Assembly (NCBI GenBank): GCA_965214475.1
Contig: OZ243953.1
Location: 1,860,001-1,924,000 of the forward strand
DNA from: SIRX01 sp965214475
GTDB lineage: Bacteria; Actinomycetota; Rubrobacteria; Rubrobacterales; Rubrobacteraceae
Direction: 5' to 3'
DNA length: 64,000 nucleotides
This document shows positions 1 through 8,234 of this stretch, in pieces (positions within the stretch are counted from its first letter, which is position 1; each line of letters begins with the position of its first letter). Under the pieces are notes generated by a model, which did no database searches, was not told where the DNA came from, and worked only from the letters and a program-made list of their open reading frames with translations. The position numbers and the translations under genes are program-made.

Positions 1-566
1 TGGGCGGCGCCTTTGGGGAGGATGCCCGGAACCCGGGCCGCTGCTTTTTGCAGGCGCGGGTCCGGGTTGCGGCTGGCTATGCACCGGACGCAGTGGGAAA
101 CTTCCGGCCCCGTGCACAATTCGCCGTCGTGGCGGCGCAAATCGACCACGGGACAGACCGTCCAGAAGTCCGCTGCGGTGTACACCACGGGCAGCCCAAG
201 CGCCTTGAAAGCCGGAACGACGTTCGCAGAGAGTCCCTGGAGGTGCATGAGATGGACGAGATCCGGCTCTATCTCCTCTGCGTACTCACCCGCCTTCCGG
301 GCCATCGCCTCGTTCCGGTAGTTGAGGTGGTAAGGACGGGACAATCCCTCTTCCGGACGGCCCACCCGGCGCACGGGGAGGCCCTCGTACTCGTAGTCCT
401 CTGTCTCGTCCGACCGGATGCCGCTACCGGGAATGCTGCGTTTGGCGGCGAAGACGTAGGGTTCGTGGCCTCGCTTCTTTAGCTCTTTCGCCAGGTTCAG
501 CGTCACGATCTCGACGCCGGCCCGATGGTCGGGGAAAAACTGGTGGACGGTAAAAAGTATCCTCAC
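1..566 (-). CDS. Glycosyltransferase family 4, N-terminal part (cut by window edge)
   Basis: The minus-strand frame starts at a GTG at 566 and stays open to base 1, so only the N-terminal ~188 residues are here. The start MRILFTVHQFFPDHRAGVE, followed by NLAKELKKRGHEPYVFAAK, is the usual N-terminal Rossmann half of GT-B/GT4 enzymes (glycine-containing acceptor loop, then a helix ending RGHE). A later stretch, DLVHLMHLQGLS, matches the family's D-hH-HH motif. A CPVVDLRRHDGELCTGP stretch with several Cys, also common in such proteins, follows at about residues 146-162. The GTG directly abuts the stop codon of the GT2 gene upstream, so it is the third gene of a sulfotransferase-GT2-GT4 operon. 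It probably adds a sugar to the surface glycan; donor and acceptor cannot be read. Confidence 0.85.
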   Translation of the reverse strand, partial: MRILFTVHQFFPDHRAGVEIVTLNLAKELKKRGHEPYVFAAKRSIPGSGIRSDETEDYEYEGLPVRRVGRPEEGLSRPYHLNYRNEAMARKAGEYAEEIEPDLVHLMHLQGLSANVVPAFKALGLPVVYTAADFWTVCPVVDLRRHDGELCTGPEVSHCVRCIASRNPDPRLQKAAARVPGILPKGAA

Positions 567-1541
567 CTAGATCCCCCGGCTCAAAAAGCGATCCAACCCG
601 GCCCGCAATTTGGGACTCATCCCATAGAGTCCACGGCCCTTTACCCCCAGGTAAGCACCAACTTGCGAAACAGCAGCGTATCGCGCCGCCGACAGCATGG
701 CACCCGGGAAGATGCGGCCCGACTTTCCTTCCTGTAGTAGCCGACGCCACAGAAAAGCGGTGGAGCGGAGCACGTTGAGAAGCAGCATCCCGACGTTCGG
801 CACCAGGACGAGCCCGAAGAGTTGCAGGAGAACGAGTTGATCCACATAGTGACGTCGGAGATCGTAAAGGGGGCTCCGCTCGTGCGAGTGGAGCACGGTC
901 GAGCGGGGCTCGTAGGCCAGTTTGTAGCCGGCTTCCACCACTTGCTTTCCCCAACGAAGGTCTTCCCCGAAGTTAGTTTGCATGAAAGGAAGCTCTGCCC
1001 ACACCGAACGCCGGATACAGGAGCTCACGTTATCGAAGGTAGAGAGCGCGCGGCGCTCCATCGGCGGCAGCGAGTGAAATGGTTCGGGGCCGCCCGCAAA
1101 CTGCTCCCGACGTTCGGGGGCCGCGGTGGTCCAGCTATTTACCAGGACGCGGGTCAGGTCTCCGCTATCCGGGCGTGGGACCTGTCGCCCGTACACCCCG
1201 GCTACCAGATCCTCACCCTCCAGAGCCTCGACCATAGACGAGAGCCAGTGGCTGTCGAGCGGCACGGCATCCTGCACGATAAACGCTACGTACTCCCCGT
1301 GGGAGAGCGACGCACCCAGGTTGCGCGTCGCGCCGTGATCGAACGCCGAGGACGGTATGCAATGCACGGAAGCCCCGTGACGCCGGGCCAGTTCCATGCT
1401 GCCGTCGGTCGAGCCGGAGTCCACGACGAGGATTTCGTAATCGAAGTCTGTCTCCTGGTTCGAGAGCCTGACGAGTAAATCTTCGAAACCGGGTCCGGCG
1501 TCGAAGGTAAGAATAACGACTGATGCCTTCAGCGGGTTCAA
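567..1541 (-). CDS. Glycosyltransferase family 2
   Basis: A 324-residue GT-A enzyme. It begins with SVVILTFDAGPGFEDLL and then EILVVDSGSTDGS, the nucleotide-sugar binding core of GT2; GATRNLGASLSHGEY and FIVQDAVPLDSHWL (about residues 70-105) carry the region normally holding the metal-binding acidic motif (here QDA rather than DXD). The C-terminal third (DLRRHYVDQLVLLQLFGLVLVPNVGMLLLNVL) is hydrophobic and may associate with the membrane. It resembles rhamnosyltransferases of O-antigen and capsule clusters. The start is TTG, in a TTGA overlap with the stop of the upstream sulfotransferase gene; the downstream GT4 gene abuts its stop. It probably builds the same glycan as its neighbours. Confidence 0.88.
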   Translation of the reverse strand: MNPLKASVVILTFDAGPGFEDLLVRLSNQETDFDYEILVVDSGSTDGSMELARRHGASVHCIPSSAFDHGATRNLGASLSHGEYVAFIVQDAVPLDSHWLSSMVEALEGEDLVAGVYGRQVPRPDSGDLTRVLVNSWTTAAPERREQFAGGPEPFHSLPPMERRALSTFDNVSSCIRRSVWAELPFMQTNFGEDLRWGKQVVEAGYKLAYEPRSTVLHSHERSPLYDLRRHYVDQLVLLQLFGLVLVPNVGMLLLNVLRSTAFLWRRLLQEGKSGRIFPGAMLSAARYAAVSQVGAYLGVKGRGLYGMSPKLRAGLDRFLSRGI

Positions 1542-2593
1542 CTCTTCGGGTAGAACTCTTCGAGAAGGGGGGCGGTTACCTCCTCGATTATCCGGGCCTG
1601 CTCGGGAGTCAGGTCTTCACGCCAGCCTCCGGGGCTCCCTTTACGGTAGAACTTGCCACCGCCCTTCTCTTTCTCAGGAACATTCTTCCAAGAATACTGA
1701 TCTATGATCCTGGTCATCCTGTCCTCCGCTAGAGGTATCCCCAGCCCGGTGCAGGCCCGGTGCATGGTGGAGAGGGTGTCAGCCGTGAGGTCTTCGTAGC
1801 GCACGACCGCCTTCGGTCCTTCGTGGAGGTCGTAGGCTCGTTTGGCGTTGCCGATCTGCCGCACGTACGCCTCCGCCCGGCGTCGCACGAAGCGCTCCGG
1901 TTTTTTGTCGGAGAGGTTTCTTTTCTTCCAGCTCACCTCATCTCCGGACTCGTACATCCACCCACCCTTTTTGGTGGCGTCGAGGGCGGACGCCGCCACG
2001 TCTCGCGGGTCCCGTACCAGGAGCACCATGCGGCTCTCGGGCAGCGCCTCCATGACGAGCGGCGCCCCCCTGGCCCCGTCCGGCTCCTTGATGATGAGAT
2101 ACTCTCCGGCTCGTATAAGCGGGTTCGCATACCAGGCGCCGTCGAGCACAAAGTTCCTCACCGACCTTATCCACCCACCACGGGTCGGCTCCCCCAGGAT
2201 GAAATTTGTGGATCTCAACTGTTCCTCCTGGGCCCCGTCATAAAAACTGCCAAAGAGCTGACCGACCTTCGGCTCCTCCCAAACCCGGCCTCCGGTCAAC
2301 TCCTGCAACATACTCCTGAGCCACGTGCTGCCGCTGCGGCTGGTGCAGAAGATCCAGACCATGTTCTCTGGGCTTACCCGACTTCGTCCGCCCGACGATT
2401 CAGGTCGCACTCCCGACGGCGATCTCAATAACCTGAGAGCAATTTTCTGCCGCTCCCCCACGAGCCACACGTAAGCCCGGCGCAGCATCGGACTGCGTTT
2501 CGCCGTTCTCGATAAGACACGCCGGCCCTTACGCGCCCGGTCTCGCACGTACTCTAGAGTCTTCTCTGTGGAGCTTGTAGATTCGTGTGTCAC
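1538..2593 (-). CDS. Sulfotransferase family protein
   Basis: A 351-residue PAPS-dependent sulfotransferase candidate. The 5'-phosphosulfate loop is visible as TSRSGSTWLRSML at about residues 84-96. The 3'-phosphate site is LLVRDPRDVAASAL, and a later VVRYEDLTAD segment is also typical of the family. The first ~75 residues are basic and lack a clear transmembrane helix. The start is GTG at 2593, with AGGGG about 9 nt upstream. It is first gene of an operon with two glycosyltransferases, and another sulfotransferase (11406-12155) and a sulfatase (2860-4386) are nearby, so the likely substrate is a cell-surface glycan. Which hydroxyl is sulfated is unknown. Confidence 0.85.
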   Translation of the reverse strand: MTHESTSSTEKTLEYVRDRARKGRRVLSRTAKRSPMLRRAYVWLVGERQKIALRLLRSPSGVRPESSGGRSRVSPENMVWIFCTSRSGSTWLRSMLQELTGGRVWEEPKVGQLFGSFYDGAQEEQLRSTNFILGEPTRGGWIRSVRNFVLDGAWYANPLIRAGEYLIIKEPDGARGAPLVMEALPESRMVLLVRDPRDVAASALDATKKGGWMYESGDEVSWKKRNLSDKKPERFVRRRAEAYVRQIGNAKRAYDLHEGPKAVVRYEDLTADTLSTMHRACTGLGIPLAEDRMTRIIDQYSWKNVPEKEKGGGKFYRKGSPGGWREDLTPEQARIIEEVTAPLLEEFYPKS

Positions 2594-2859
2594 GGATGCC
2601 AGCCCCTATCACCGTACGCTGCTCCAGGTTTATCCAGAACCCTTTTATTTGCCCGATACGAATATTTGAATTTCATAGGTGTCATGCGAATGTCTCAGTT
2701 CCAGTTTCTCTTGCGCAACACGCGAATACTATACTCTCATACAGGTACTATTGAGAAACTTCTCGAATCTCGTTCGGGTGCATTGTGCAGGACCGGATAG
2801 TAACCTACCCACGTACCCCAAGTAGGAGCGACGAGCGGCCTTAAATGGACCATGTATAG
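2594..2859. other. Divergent intergenic region, promoters not resolved
   Basis: This 266-nt gap separates the minus-strand sulfotransferase operon from the plus-strand sulfatase. It is visibly richer in A+T than the flanking genes, particularly at 2640-2770, with TATA-like strings around 2726-2735, so promoters for both directions probably lie here. I found no -35/-10 pair with good spacing and no ORF with a ribosome binding site. Confidence 0.4.
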
Positions 2860-4386
2860 ATGAAGAATCCATCCGGTGCGTTCAAACTTTTCGCATTGGC
2901 AGCCCTGTTGATATTCGTGTCCCTGGGTTTGATGGCGTTGCGGGACAGGGTTCTTCCGGGCCCGACCGATTGGTTCACCGGCGATCAGACAGACCAACAA
3001 GAACCTTCCGCCAGCTCCCCGGAAAAGCACTCCGAAGATCAATCCAAGGCGCCTCAGGAAAACGCCAATGGAGGCACTCCGGAGCGCCCGAACATAGTAT
3101 TCATCCTCACCGACGATCAGGCTGCCCGCTCGATCTCGGAGATGCCGAACGTACAATCCTTGCTCGTGGACCAGGGCACCCAGTTCGAGAACTTCTTTAC
3201 GACAACCCCCCGGTGTTGTCCTTCGAGGGCGACGTTCCTGCGCGGCCAGTATGCGCACAATAGCGGCATCCGGGGCAATGCGTTGCCGCTCGGCGGCTTT
3301 CAGAAGTTCCGTCGGTCCGGGAAAGACCGGTCCACGGTAGCCACCTGGCTGGACGATGTTGGCTACGATACCATCTACCTGGGCAAGTATCTGAACAACT
3401 ACGACGACACCACCTACGTACCGTCCGGCTGGGATCGGTGGTTCGGGTGGCTGGGCAACTACTACAGTCCCGAAGAGTACAGGCTCAACGAGAACGGCCG
3501 TATCGCCGCATACCAAAGAGACCGGATACACGACACGGATTTGCTCCGCAACAGGTCCGTCCGGTTTGTCGAGGACCATGCAAACGACACAGACCCCTTC
3601 TTCATGTACCTCGCGCCGAACGCCCCCCACAAACCGGCCTACGTAGCCAAACGCTACGAGGACTCGTTCTCCGACGAGCCCCTGCCGCAACCACTATCTT
3701 TCAACGAAAAGAACCTCAGCGACAAACCAGAGTTGGTACGGTCAATTCCTCCACTGTCCCGTGGCAAGAAGAAATACTTTGAAACCCTGTACCGGAAGCA
3801 ACTCGCCTCCTTACAGTCGGTCGACGAGATGGTCGGAGCCCTGGTTGACACCCTCCAAACCACCGGTCAGCTAGAAAACACCTACATCATATTTAGTTCC
3901 GACAACGGCTTCTTCTACGGCGAGCACCGGCTAGAGAACAAAAGCCTGGCTTACGAAGAAGCGGCCAAGATCCCGCTGGTCGTCCGCGGTCCTGGAGTCC
4001 CGGTGCAAAAGCTAGACCACCTGGTAATCAACACCGACTTCTCCCCCACCGTCGCAGAGCTCGCCGGCACACAGCCCCCCGGTTACGTGGACGGCGAGTC
4101 CTTTGTACCGTTGCTATCAGAAACGTCTCCCGATGTCCGAGATTGGCGCCGTCGCTTCCTGTTAGAGCTCTGGGACACAGACTACAAAGCCCTCCGTACC
4201 ACAAAGTATAAGTACGTTGAGCATTCCACCGGTGAGCGAGAACTCTACGACCTCCGCAAAGACCCCTACGAACGGCGCAGCCTGCACGAGACGGCAGACC
4301 CGACACTACTTAAGAAACTCGCCAGAGACTTGAACCGGCTGCGAAACTGTGCCGCCGCGGAGTGTCGCAGAGCAGAAAGGCGCTAA
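2860..4386 (+). CDS. Membrane-anchored sulfatase (arylsulfatase / GlcNAc-6-sulfatase type)
   Basis: A 508-residue sulfatase that hydrolyses sulfate esters outside the cell. An N-terminal hydrophobic segment (about residues 9-27) followed by an acidic, Ser/Gln-rich linker (35-75) indicates a signal anchor. The catalytic core starts at PNIVFILTDDQ (D85, D86 bind the metal). The sulfatase signature is CCPSRATFLRG at about 119-129; C119 of the C-x-P-x-R motif is the residue expected to become formylglycine. FSSDNGFFYGEHRL carries the second metal-binding Asp-Asn pair. The length and the overall order resemble N-acetylglucosamine-6-sulfatases. No formylglycine-generating enzyme gene is in the window. 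Divergent transcription from a sulfotransferase operon suggests that sulfate groups on the same surface glycan are added and removed. Confidence 0.92.
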   Translation: MKNPSGAFKLFALAALLIFVSLGLMALRDRVLPGPTDWFTGDQTDQQEPSASSPEKHSEDQSKAPQENANGGTPERPNIVFILTDDQAARSISEMPNVQSLLVDQGTQFENFFTTTPRCCPSRATFLRGQYAHNSGIRGNALPLGGFQKFRRSGKDRSTVATWLDDVGYDTIYLGKYLNNYDDTTYVPSGWDRWFGWLGNYYSPEEYRLNENGRIAAYQRDRIHDTDLLRNRSVRFVEDHANDTDPFFMYLAPNAPHKPAYVAKRYEDSFSDEPLPQPLSFNEKNLSDKPELVRSIPPLSRGKKKYFETLYRKQLASLQSVDEMVGALVDTLQTTGQLENTYIIFSSDNGFFYGEHRLENKSLAYEEAAKIPLVVRGPGVPVQKLDHLVINTDFSPTVAELAGTQPPGYVDGESFVPLLSETSPDVRDWRRRFLLELWDTDYKALRTTKYKYVEHSTGERELYDLRKDPYERRSLHETADPTLLKKLARDLNRLRNCAAAECRRAERR

Positions 4387-4471
4387 TCACGGGCGTCTGT
4401 CCCAGGTCTGCAAGGACTCTACACTAATCTCTTCACGAACCCTTAAAGTTTCTCTCGACTTTGCCCGATAA

Positions 4472-4477
4472 TATAAT
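4472..4477 (+). promoter_or_regulatory. Possible -10 element for the amidase gene
   Basis: A perfect TATAAT lies about 97 nt before the amidase start, within an A+T-rich patch. No good -35 hexamer is 16-18 nt upstream, so this is only a candidate promoter. Confidence 0.3.
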
Positions 4478-4573
4478 CGAACCTATATGTAACCTCTGGA
4501 GGGAGGAAAGCGTTGTTGGTAAATACAATGCTCGTGCGGTTCGTCGCGGGGAACAGAGAAGAGAGGACTCACT

Positions 4574-6100
4574 TTGTGTTCTGAGTGCGGCAGTCCCCAG
4601 GGTATGCAAGGGATCAGCCGCGGACGGTTTCTATCTCTTGCCGGATCTTCCCTGGCGGCTGTGACCTTATTAGGGAAGGGTGGTGTCGCCCTTGCGGCAG
4701 TCGAGAAGACGCTTGAACCGCAGGTTTCCGCAGCAGCGGACGAGTTCGGTGTGCCGGAAGATCTGCTGTTGGCGATGGGATACGCAAACACTCTATGGGA
4801 GATGCCGCCACCCTCCGAGAACAACTACGACCCCGGCGAGCACGGTGGTTTCGGGGCCTACGGCATCATGCAATTAACCCAGAACCCCGACAGGAATACC
4901 TTGGGCCGGGCAAGCTCGTTGACCGGGATTCCGGAAGAAGAGTTGAAAAAGGATCAAGCCGCCAACATCCGGGGCGGTGCAGCGCTCCTATCCGACATCC
5001 AAGGGCAAGACAAACCAGAAGATCTCGACAGTTGGCGTCAGGCGGTCACTGAATATGCCGGCACAGACCTGTACGCAACCGAAGTTTACAAAACGCTAAA
5101 GGATGGAGCTTCGCTCACGATCTCCAGTGGAGAGCTGATCACACTGGCACCTCACGAGGTCGAAGTGCCGGTGTTCTTTCAAGCCCAATCGTCACCGGAC
5201 TACGGACGGGCTACGTGGCGGCCGGCACATTGGAGCAATTACACCGACGCCAACCGCGAGAAGAGCCACAACATCAATAAGATCCTCTTGCACATCGGGG
5301 AAGGTTCGTACTCCAGCATCTATAGCTGGTTTCAGAATTCTTCGGCGGACGTTTCGGCCCACTACGTGGTGAGCCACCGGGGCGACATAACCCAGATGGT
5401 GCGCCACGCGGATATAGGCTGGCACTCCGGTAACTGGACGTACAACGCGAGCAGCATCGGGATCGAGCACGCCGGTTACGCGAGCAACTCCAATAACTGG
5501 ACTAACGAGATGTACCATGCCTCGGCACGGCTATCAGCGTACATCAGCAAACGACACAAGGTTCCCGTGGACAAAGCGCATTTTACACTGCACCGCAACG
5601 TGCCGGGCATACCCCCCAGGTCCTGCCCCGGCTACTACTTCAACCTGGACCGCTATCTCAGGCTGGTCAGGAAATATAGACGAGCCATGGGGTCAGAGTA
5701 CCGGCAGGTGGTAGACAACACTTCTTGGCGATTTCGATCCTCCAAAGGCTGGGACGTCAACACTTTCAATTCAGAGAAGTACGGCAAGAACTACCGGGCC
5801 ACCAAACCCGCCAGGAGGGGGGCGGCGAGGTTCAAGCTCAAGATACCAAAGAAGGCGCAGTACGCAGTTTACGCTTGGTGGCCTTCCAACAATGGCTACA
5901 ACAACCGCACGAGATTCAAGATAAGGACTGCCAGCGGTTGGAAGACGCGGGTAGTCAACCAGAGAAACGACGGCGGGAAATGGGTGTGGCTCGGCAAGTT
6001 CACGATGAACGCCGGAGACCGAGTGTACGTCAGGATACCGCGGAGGACGAGCGGAAATGGTTGGATCGTCGCTGACGCGGTAAAGGTGGTGCAAAAATAG
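4574..6100 (+). CDS. Exported N-acetylmuramoyl-L-alanine amidase with lysozyme-like and golvesin-like domains
   Basis: A 508-residue peptidoglycan hydrolase. Residues 1-41 form a Tat-like signal (SRGRFLSLAGSS, hydrophobic stretch, ALA), but the pair is R-G-R rather than RR. Residues 45-190 look like a transglycosylase/lysozyme-like module (GAYGIMQL, NIRGGAALL). Residues 205-372 are an Amidase_2 domain: zinc ligands H240, H340 and C351 and the IGIEHAGY segment with E298. The C-terminal ~130 residues (VVDN at 379-382, later YAVYAWWPSNNGYNN and ending VADAVKVVQK) resemble the golvesin C-terminal-like, probably carbohydrate-binding, domain. The TTG start is chosen because GAGAGG precedes it and because the paralogue at 6166 has the same MCSE beginning. 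Together with that gene it is a tandem duplication. Confidence 0.88.
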   Translation: MCSECGSPQGMQGISRGRFLSLAGSSLAAVTLLGKGGVALAAVEKTLEPQVSAAADEFGVPEDLLLAMGYANTLWEMPPPSENNYDPGEHGGFGAYGIMQLTQNPDRNTLGRASSLTGIPEEELKKDQAANIRGGAALLSDIQGQDKPEDLDSWRQAVTEYAGTDLYATEVYKTLKDGASLTISSGELITLAPHEVEVPVFFQAQSSPDYGRATWRPAHWSNYTDANREKSHNINKILLHIGEGSYSSIYSWFQNSSADVSAHYVVSHRGDITQMVRHADIGWHSGNWTYNASSIGIEHAGYASNSNNWTNEMYHASARLSAYISKRHKVPVDKAHFTLHRNVPGIPPRSCPGYYFNLDRYLRLVRKYRRAMGSEYRQVVDNTSWRFRSSKGWDVNTFNSEKYGKNYRATKPARRGAARFKLKIPKKAQYAVYAWWPSNNGYNNRTRFKIRTASGWKTRVVNQRNDGGKWVWLGKFTMNAGDRVYVRIPRRTSGNGWIVADAVKVVQK

Positions 6101-6165
6101 AAGGAATTCAAAGAGGTTTCCAAAATAGTTTAGACTAACTCCGAACACGACCTGGAGGGGGAATC

Positions 6166-7269
6166 ATGTGTTCTGAGGATCTGCACACCAAGGTAAATCG
6201 CCGAGATTTCTTGAGGCTCGGCGGTGCCGGGCTCGCTGGAGTGGCCCTGCTGGGAACCGGGGGAAGAGCCCTGGCCCAGCCGGAGAATTCCCTGAAAAAA
6301 GAGTTCGAGGCTGCGGCCCAGGAGTATCAGGTTCCACCGGAACTGCTCCTGGCGATGGGCTATGTCAACACCATGTGGGAGATGCCGCCGCCGGGAATCA
6401 GCGACTACGAACCCGGCGAGTTACACGGTCGTGGCGAGTACGGCATTATGCAACTCGCTCAAAACTCCGAGAGAGACACTCTGGGCGAAGCTGCGGATCT
6501 CACCGGACTCTCCGAAGAAGAGCTGAAGACGGAACGGAGCGCGAACATTCGCGGCGGGGCGGCGTTGCTTTCTGAGATCGTCGGCACGACAAAGCCTGAA
6601 GATTTAAACGGTTGGCGAGAGTCAGTGGCCGAGTACGCCGACATGGACCTATACGCCACAGAGATATATGAGACGCTAAAAGGGGGCGCGTCTTTGGAAA
6701 CCTCGGGCGGAGAGAAGATCTCGCTAACCCCCAAGCAGGTCGAGGTGCCCGTGGTCTACGAGGCGATGGGGAGCTGGTGGACCGACTACGGAAGGGCGAC
6801 CGCGCACCCTGCCCACCGGAGTAACTTCACCCGCTCTCGTCGGGAGCGCACCTACAACATAAGAAGGATCGTCGTCCACGTCGGCGAAGGCTCCTACTCA
6901 TCAGTCGTGAGATGGTTCAAAGATTCCAGAGCCAACGTCTCCGCCCACTACGTGGTAGGCCGGGACGGAAAGATCGCCCAGTGCGCTCGGCACAAAAACA
7001 TTTGCTGGCACTCCGGAAGCTGGAAAGTCAACTGCCATAGCATCGGGATCGAACATGCCGGTTACGGAAGATACAGGAACACATGGACCCGAGCTATGGT
7101 CCGTTCCTCGGCGCGGCTGGCAGCCTACATATGCAAGCGGCACAGAATCCGGGTGGACGTCAGGCACATCGTTCCCCACAGGAGAATCGTCGCTACACAG
7201 TGTCCCGGCAAACACTTCAACATGAGGCGTTACCGGCGGCTGGTCCGGTACTATAAACGCCGCATGTAG
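6166..7269 (+). CDS. Tat-exported N-acetylmuramoyl-L-alanine amidase (paralogue)
   Basis: A 367-residue paralogue of the preceding gene, clearly alignable over its whole length but without the C-terminal golvesin-like domain. It has a proper twin-arginine signal (NRRDFLRLGGAG, about residues 11-22, cleaved near ALAQ at ~38). The lysozyme-like segment (EYGIMQL, NIRGGAALL) covers about 45-185 and Amidase_2 about 205-365, with zinc ligands H238, H338 and C346 and E296 in IGIEHAGY. The ATG has a strong GGAGGGGG site upstream. It is 65 nt downstream of its paralogue and probably cotranscribed. Both act on cell-wall peptidoglycan, cutting the MurNAc-L-Ala bond. Confidence 0.9.
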   Translation: MCSEDLHTKVNRRDFLRLGGAGLAGVALLGTGGRALAQPENSLKKEFEAAAQEYQVPPELLLAMGYVNTMWEMPPPGISDYEPGELHGRGEYGIMQLAQNSERDTLGEAADLTGLSEEELKTERSANIRGGAALLSEIVGTTKPEDLNGWRESVAEYADMDLYATEIYETLKGGASLETSGGEKISLTPKQVEVPVVYEAMGSWWTDYGRATAHPAHRSNFTRSRRERTYNIRRIVVHVGEGSYSSVVRWFKDSRANVSAHYVVGRDGKIAQCARHKNICWHSGSWKVNCHSIGIEHAGYGRYRNTWTRAMVRSSARLAAYICKRHRIRVDVRHIVPHRRIVATQCPGKHFNMRRYRRLVRYYKRRM

Positions 7270-7382
7270 CGACGTGCGGAAAAGAAGCTTCTGGTATCCT
7301 TGAAACCTAGCAGATTCGGGTACCTTGCTGTAGACTATCGGCGGTTCAGTTTCGCACGCGTAGACACGATGAAGGACTTCCG

Positions 7383-8234
7383 TTGGCCACCAATGCGCCT
7401 AGCACAAAACAAGGTTTCTCGGGGACGATCTTTGGCTCTTTAGCCTCGTTCTACCACCGTCGTTGGCTAGTAAGGTACTTCGTCCAGCGCCAGATAACCC
7501 GCAACTACCAGAGTTCGTTTTTAGGCTTTGTTTGGGCTTTCTTGGGGCCGCTGCTCATGGTCGTCCTGCTGACGTTGGTCTTCTCAGAGTTGATCGGGCT
7601 ACGCTACAGGCCGGTCGAGGGTAACAGCGGCCTCAACTTCGGCCTGTATCTGTATTGCGGGTTGTTGCCTTTTCTGGCCTACTCAGAATCTATGGGTAAA
7701 GGCGTCGCCAGCATCCGCAGCAGCGCAGGGTTGGTGCAGAAGGTGGTCTTTCCGCTGGAATTCTTGCCGTTCACCACGGCGGTTACGGCTTTGATAGACA
7801 AAATCTTCGGCCTGGTGGTGCTCATGGCGGTCCTCGTGGTAATGGGCCAGGGGCCGCACTGGGAAACGCTCTTACTGCCCCTGATAATGATTCCCCAGTT
7901 GCTCTTTATCCTGGGGCTCAGCTACTTGATGGCGGTTATCGGGACGTTCGTACCGGACGTTAGCGAGGTCTTGCGGGCCGTAGTCCGGGCGACATTCTTT
8001 ATAACTCCAATCATTTGGGATGTGAGCCGGATAGAGGGTAAAGAGAACCTGATGCTAATCGTGGACTTGAATCCGCTGGCCTACCTGGTTGGCGCTTACC
8101 GGGACCTCATTATCAACGGCGAGTTGCCCGGTCTCATGGCAAGCTTCTACTTCTCTCTGTTCTCCCTGGCGGTCTTCGTCATAGGGTTCGGATTATTCGT
8201 GCGAGTCAAATCCCGGTTTGCGGACGTGATATGA
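7383..8234 (+). CDS. wzm: ABC-2 polysaccharide exporter, permease (Wzm-like)
   Basis: A 283-residue integral membrane protein with about six transmembrane helices. The segment RYFVQRQITRNYQSSFLGF followed by a hydrophobic WAFLGPLLMVVLLTL is the standard beginning of Wzm/RfbA/TagG permeases that export O-antigen, teichoic acid or other polymers across the membrane. The TTG start has AAGGAC 5 nt upstream. Its last codons overlap the ATP-binding partner by 4 nt (ATGA). With the glycosyltransferases that follow it forms an export-and-assembly operon for a lipid-linked polymer. Confidence 0.92.
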   Translation: MATNAPSTKQGFSGTIFGSLASFYHRRWLVRYFVQRQITRNYQSSFLGFVWAFLGPLLMVVLLTLVFSELIGLRYRPVEGNSGLNFGLYLYCGLLPFLAYSESMGKGVASIRSSAGLVQKVVFPLEFLPFTTAVTALIDKIFGLVVLMAVLVVMGQGPHWETLLLPLIMIPQLLFILGLSYLMAVIGTFVPDVSEVLRAVVRATFFITPIIWDVSRIEGKENLMLIVDLNPLAYLVGAYRDLIINGELPGLMASFYFSLFSLAVFVIGFGLFVRVKSRFADVI

